Source: Roseiarcus sp031367195
Lineage (GTDB): Bacteria; Pseudomonadota; Alphaproteobacteria; Rhizobiales; Beijerinckiaceae
Length of the DNA: 8,575 bases
NCBI GenBank assembly: GCA_031367195.1
Contig: JANLPL010000030.1
Location: 1 to 8,575 of the forward strand
Reading direction: 5' to 3'
Shown piece by piece: positions 5,848 through 8,575 of the stretch (positions are counted from its first letter, which is position 1; every line of letters starts with the position of its first letter). Under the pieces are notes generated by a model. The model did no database searches and was not told the origin of the DNA. It saw only the letters and a list, made by a program, of their open reading frames with translations. Both the position numbers and the translations under genes were made by a program.

Positions 5848-6947
5848 CGGAACAACTCCAGAGTGTTTTTCACGCGCAGCACGCGCAACGAGCCGACGCT
5901 GACGGCGGCGAGCAGGATGAGGCCCTCGAACAAGGGCTGCAACAGCGGCGCGATGTCGAAGATGCGGAAGAAGAACGAGATCACGCGCAGCATCATCGCC
6001 CCGAACACCGAGCCGAGCGCCCCGCCGGCGCCGCCCAACAGCGAGGTGCCGCCGATGACGACGGAGGCGATCGAGTTGAGCGTATAGGCCCCGGCCTGGG
6101 GAATGTCGGCGTTGCCCGACGAGGTCTGGATTGCCAGGAACAGGCCGCCGCAGCCGGCGAAGAAGCCGCCGAGCGTAAAGGCGGCGATGCGGGCGCGGTT
6201 GACGTTGAGACCCGACATATAGGCCGCGCCTTCCGCCGAGCCGATGGCGTAAACGGTGCGCCCGGTCACCGTGCGGCGGAATGGAACCCAGACAAGAAGC
6301 AGGATCAGCGCCAGCAGCACGAAGGGTGTGGGAATGCCCGCGAAGGGCGCGAACCAGGGCGCGGCGCCGTCGTTGAAGATATGCACGGTCGAGGCGAAAT
6401 CGCCGAGCGAATTGGTGAGCGCCCAGTTCAGATCCTCGTCGATCTTGCCGCCGGGTTGGGGCCGCAGGAACAAAGCGATGCCGATATAGATCGCGCCGGT
6501 GGCGAGCGTGGCGATGATCGGCTGGATGCGGCCGTAAACGACGACGATCCCGTTCATCAATCCGCCAAGCGCGCCAATCGCAAGGCAGAGAACGATGCCG
6601 ATCAGCAACCCCGGCACGCCCGCCGGTAGCGAGCCGAGCGGCAGCGAATAGCCGGCGATTTCGAGCGCCAGCGGCGCCGTCGTGCCGGTCAGGAGGTAGC
6701 TGGCGCAACAGCCGACCATCGTCATCAGCGCGCCGACGGAGAGATCGAGGCCGGCGGCCAGCACCGGCACGGTCTGCGCCACCGCCACCATCGCCAGCGT
6801 GAACACCTCGTCGGCGTTCTGCACCAGCACGGCGGAGGAAAAGCCCTTGGGGTGGGACATATGGTAGATCAGATAGACGACCAGGAACAGGCCGACCGAG
6901 GTGAGGAAGGCGACGTTCTGCCGCGCGCGCAGGGCCAGATCAGACAT
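5844..6947 (-). CDS. Sugar ABC importer permease 1 (RbsC/BPD_transp_2 family)
   Basis: This 367-residue inner-membrane protein is the first of two different permeases of a CUT2-type carbohydrate importer. Seen features are a first helix at about 12-28, the family motif AGLDLSVGALM (65-75), helices around 113-136 and 142-160, the ATPase-contacting loop GRTVYAIGSAEGAAYMSGLN (229-248), and ASVVIGGTSLLGGAGGALGS (294-313). It is some 40 residues longer than RbsC. The excess seems to lie in two loops, about 88-111 and 162-205; the latter is a polar stretch (PQPGGKIDEDLN onward) likely to face the periplasm. ATG 6947 overlaps the end of the ATPase gene by eight bases and is preceded by AAGG. The stop overlaps the GTG of permease 2. 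Tight packing points to one operon and a fixed subunit ratio. The size and paired permeases recall the YtfT/YjfF galactofuranose importer, without proving that substrate. Confidence 0.92.
   Translation of the reverse strand: MSDLALRARQNVAFLTSVGLFLVVYLIYHMSHPKGFSSAVLVQNADEVFTLAMVAVAQTVPVLAAGLDLSVGALMTMVGCCASYLLTGTTAPLALEIAGYSLPLGSLPAGVPGLLIGIVLCLAIGALGGLMNGIVVVYGRIQPIIATLATGAIYIGIALFLRPQPGGKIDEDLNWALTNSLGDFASTVHIFNDGAAPWFAPFAGIPTPFVLLALILLLVWVPFRRTVTGRTVYAIGSAEGAAYMSGLNVNRARIAAFTLGGFFAGCGGLFLAIQTSSGNADIPQAGAYTLNSIASVVIGGTSLLGGAGGALGSVFGAMMLRVISFFFRIFDIAPLLQPLFEGLILLAAVSVGSLRVLRVKNTLELFR
5856..5859 (-). promoter_or_regulatory. Ribosome-binding site deciding the GTG start of permease 2
   Basis: GGAG (CTCC on the + strand) lies eight bases before GTG 5847, within the last codons of permease 1. 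Its spacing and the GTGA stop/start overlap together support GTG 5847 over the alternative GTG codons two and four codons further on. Confidence 0.6.
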
Positions 6948-8466
6948 GAGAACCTTGCGCGATGTTGAGGGAGCTGGCGACGATGTTGGTCTCGGTGATC
7001 TCGTCGCCGCTGAGTTCGCGCACGATACGTCCGTCGTACATGATGGCGACGCGGTCGCAGCAACCGATCAGTTCGTCGTAATCGGTGGAGTAGAACAGGA
7101 TCGCCGCGCCCTGATCGGCGAGTTCGCGCATTAGGCGGTAAAGCTCCTGTTTGGTGCCCACGTCAATGCCGCGCGTGGGATCGTTGAGCAGGATTACGCG
7201 CGGGTTGGTCATCAACCATTTGGCGATCACGACCTTCTGCTGATTGCCGCCCGAGAGGGTGGAGACCGCGTCCTGCGCGGCGCCGATCTTGACGCGCAGG
7301 CGCTCGATCCCGCGCTCGATGGCGGCCCTCTCCTTCGCGCGGTCGATGAAGGGGCCGCTGGCGAAATCGCTGAGCGAGGCGATGGTCAGATTGTCGGCGA
7401 TCGACATCGCCAGCATCAGCCCCTCGGTCTTGCGGTCCTCCGGCACCAGCGCGATGCGAATGTCGGCCGATTTGGCGTCCGCGGGCGAGTTCATCCGCAC
7501 CGGGCGGCCGTTGACCTCGATCCTACCGTTGACGCTCTTCAGCACGCCGAACAGCGCCAGCAGCAGCATTTTCTGCCCCTGTCCGTCGAGCCCGCCGAGG
7601 CCGACGATCTCGCCCGCGCCCACGCTGAGCGAAATGTCGGCGAGGCTGTTCTCCCAGTTCAGATGGGCGACCCGCAGCGCCGGCTCGCGCGGGCGGGGCG
7701 GCGGCTTCACCGGATATTGGGTGGCGATGTCGCGCCCGATCATCAGTTGCACGATCTCAGGCGTCGTGCGCGCGCCCATGTCGAACGTCTCGATGTGGCG
7801 CCCGTTGCGAAACACCGACGCGCGATCGGCGAGCGCCTCGACCTCGTGCATCCGATGCGAGATATAGAGGATCGACACGCCTTCGGCTTTCAGTCGGGCG
7901 AGCAGCCGATAGACCTTCTCGACGTCGGCGCTGGTCAGCGCGGAGGTCGCTTCGTCCAGGATCAGCAGACGCGGCTTAAGGCCGAGCGACTTGGCGATCT
8001 CGACCATCTGGCGGCGCGACAAAGGCAGGTCGCGCACGCGGGAGATCGGGTTGACGTCCTCGCAGCCGATCTCGGCCAGCAGCGCCTCGGCGCGGCGGCG
8101 CTGCGCGCGGCTGTCAATAAGGCCGAGGCGGCGCGGCGGGGAGGAGATCGAAATATTGTCCGACACCGAGAGATCCGGCATCAGCGACAATTCCTGAAAG
8201 ATGCAGACGATTCCAGCGGCGGTGGCGGCGGCGGGAGAGCCAAATTCGCGTTGGATCCCTTCCAGCGTCAGCGTTCCCGTATCTGGGCGCACCACGCCGG
8301 AGATGATCTTGATCAGCGTCGACTTGCCGGCGCCGTTTTCGCCCAGCACCGCGTGGATCGAGCCGCGCCGGCAGGCGAAATCGACGCCTTCGAGCGCGCG
8401 CACGCCGCCGTAGCGTTTGGATATCTGCTCAAGACGGAGGAAGTCGCCCGGCGGCGAGGTCGGCAT
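6940..8466 (-). CDS. Sugar ABC importer ATPase with two nucleotide-binding domains (RbsA/MglA type)
   Basis: The 508-residue protein powers the two permeases from the cytoplasmic side. Domain 1 (about 10-245) has an intact Walker A GENGAGKST (42-50), Q-loop Q91, Walker B LLILDE with D171/E172, and switch H204, but its signature is degenerate: PLSRRQMVEIAK at 148-159 instead of LSGGQ. Domain 2 (about 265-500) has the reverse pattern: a full signature LSGGNQQKVVIAKWL (404-418), while its Walker A is GLDGQGQK (292-299, lacking the GK[ST] core) and its Walker B is LLNDPTRG (N428, D429 in place of D, E). Thus one composite ATP site (Walker motifs of domain 1 with signature of domain 2) looks catalytic and the other does not. 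Degenerate second domains are common in this family. ATG 8466 is the first possible start; an in-frame TGA lies at 8476-8478. Its ribosome site is weak. Confidence 0.95.
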   Translation of the reverse strand: MPTSPPGDFLRLEQISKRYGGVRALEGVDFACRRGSIHAVLGENGAGKSTLIKIISGVVRPDTGTLTLEGIQREFGSPAAATAAGIVCIFQELSLMPDLSVSDNISISSPPRRLGLIDSRAQRRRAEALLAEIGCEDVNPISRVRDLPLSRRQMVEIAKSLGLKPRLLILDEATSALTSADVEKVYRLLARLKAEGVSILYISHRMHEVEALADRASVFRNGRHIETFDMGARTTPEIVQLMIGRDIATQYPVKPPPRPREPALRVAHLNWENSLADISLSVGAGEIVGLGGLDGQGQKMLLLALFGVLKSVNGRIEVNGRPVRMNSPADAKSADIRIALVPEDRKTEGLMLAMSIADNLTIASLSDFASGPFIDRAKERAAIERGIERLRVKIGAAQDAVSTLSGGNQQKVVIAKWLMTNPRVILLNDPTRGIDVGTKQELYRLMRELADQGAAILFYSTDYDELIGCCDRVAIMYDGRIVRELSGDEITETNIVASSLNIAQGSHV

Positions 8467-8514
8467 GGCAAGCTTTCAACTCAGAGGGGCAAGCTGTCGA
8501 CTCTTGAAGGGAGG

Positions 8515-8539
8515 CGGCGACGGGCTTCGCCCGTCGCCG
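8515..8539 (-). other. Strong intergenic hairpin upstream of the ATPase gene
   Basis: An 11-bp perfect inverted repeat (8515-8525 and 8529-8539) has a 3-base loop. On the - strand the top reads GGGC-GAA-GCCC, which includes GCGAAGC, known as an unusually stable DNA minihairpin; on the + strand the loop is TTC. No T-run follows on the - strand, so it is a poor intrinsic terminator. Placed between a likely binding-protein gene and the ATPase gene, it fits a 3' mRNA stabiliser or partial attenuator, which in many importers keeps binding protein in excess of the membrane complex. That role is inferred. Confidence 0.65.
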
Positions 8540-8541
8540 AT

Positions 8542-8575
8542 TTACCAGGTGAAGAGAGCGGCGCCGGGCTTCGCC
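8542..8575 (-). CDS. Probable C-terminus of the sugar-binding protein of this importer (cut by window edge)
   Basis: On the - strand one frame ends AKPGAALFTW followed by TAA at 8542-8544. It stops 75 bases before the ATPase start, where CUT2 operons usually carry the periplasmic substrate-binding protein gene, and a short hydrophobic/aromatic tail of this kind is common in such proteins. Only ten codons are visible, so the identification depends on gene order; the stop codon could be accidental. Confidence 0.4.
   Translation of the reverse strand, partial: AKPGAALFTW

Noticed and set aside
5848..6708. Extension of the permease 2 frame upstream to 6708 (606 residues)
   Set aside because: The upstream part is an Arg-rich out-of-frame reading of permease 1; GTG 5847 gives a normal 319-residue permease.

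Overview
The window looks like high-G+C Alphaproteobacteria, probably Hyphomicrobiales (Rhizobiales-like). This rests on the strongly GC-biased codon third positions, the style of the sugar ABC proteins, and the GTG starts with 4-base gene overlaps. It is an inference from composition and protein style, not from a marker gene. No rRNA, tRNA or CRISPR array was seen.

Layout, left to right. Positions 1-125 hold the last 40 codons of an ISL3-family transposase on the + strand, followed by a likely right terminal inverted repeat. Positions 140-594 are a lower-G+C spacer with no convincing gene. From 595 to the right edge every real gene is on the - strand, so transcription runs right to left.

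Block A (8575 down to 4888) is a carbohydrate ABC importer of the ribose/galactofuranose type (CUT2). It holds the last codons of a probable substrate-binding protein, a strong intergenic hairpin, a double-domain ATPase (508 aa), and two different RbsC-like permeases (367 and 319 aa). ATPase and first permease overlap by 8 bases; the two permeases overlap by 4 bases (GTGA). Block B (4808 down to 595) is an envelope-glycan set: acyltransferase 3 (279 aa), a GT87/DUF2029-type polytopic glycosyltransferase (409 aa, GTG start, GTGA overlap), an alpha/beta hydrolase of the lysophospholipase/monoacylglycerol lipase type (320 aa), and a GT2-GtrA fusion (372 aa).

How they may work together. The GT2-GtrA protein is the kind that makes a polyprenyl-phosphate sugar and moves it across the membrane. 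GT87 enzymes use such lipid-linked sugars on the outer face, and acyltransferase 3 proteins acylate envelope glycans. The three therefore read as a short donor-synthesis, transfer and decoration pathway, with a lipase between them. The importer may be only a neighbour: 79 bases separate the blocks and no clear terminator or promoter lies there.

No clearly new system is present. The most distinctive items are a perfect tandem 21-base palindromic repeat at the acyltransferase/GT87 junction, the split of active and degenerate motifs in the ABC ATPase, and the glycan gene set itself.
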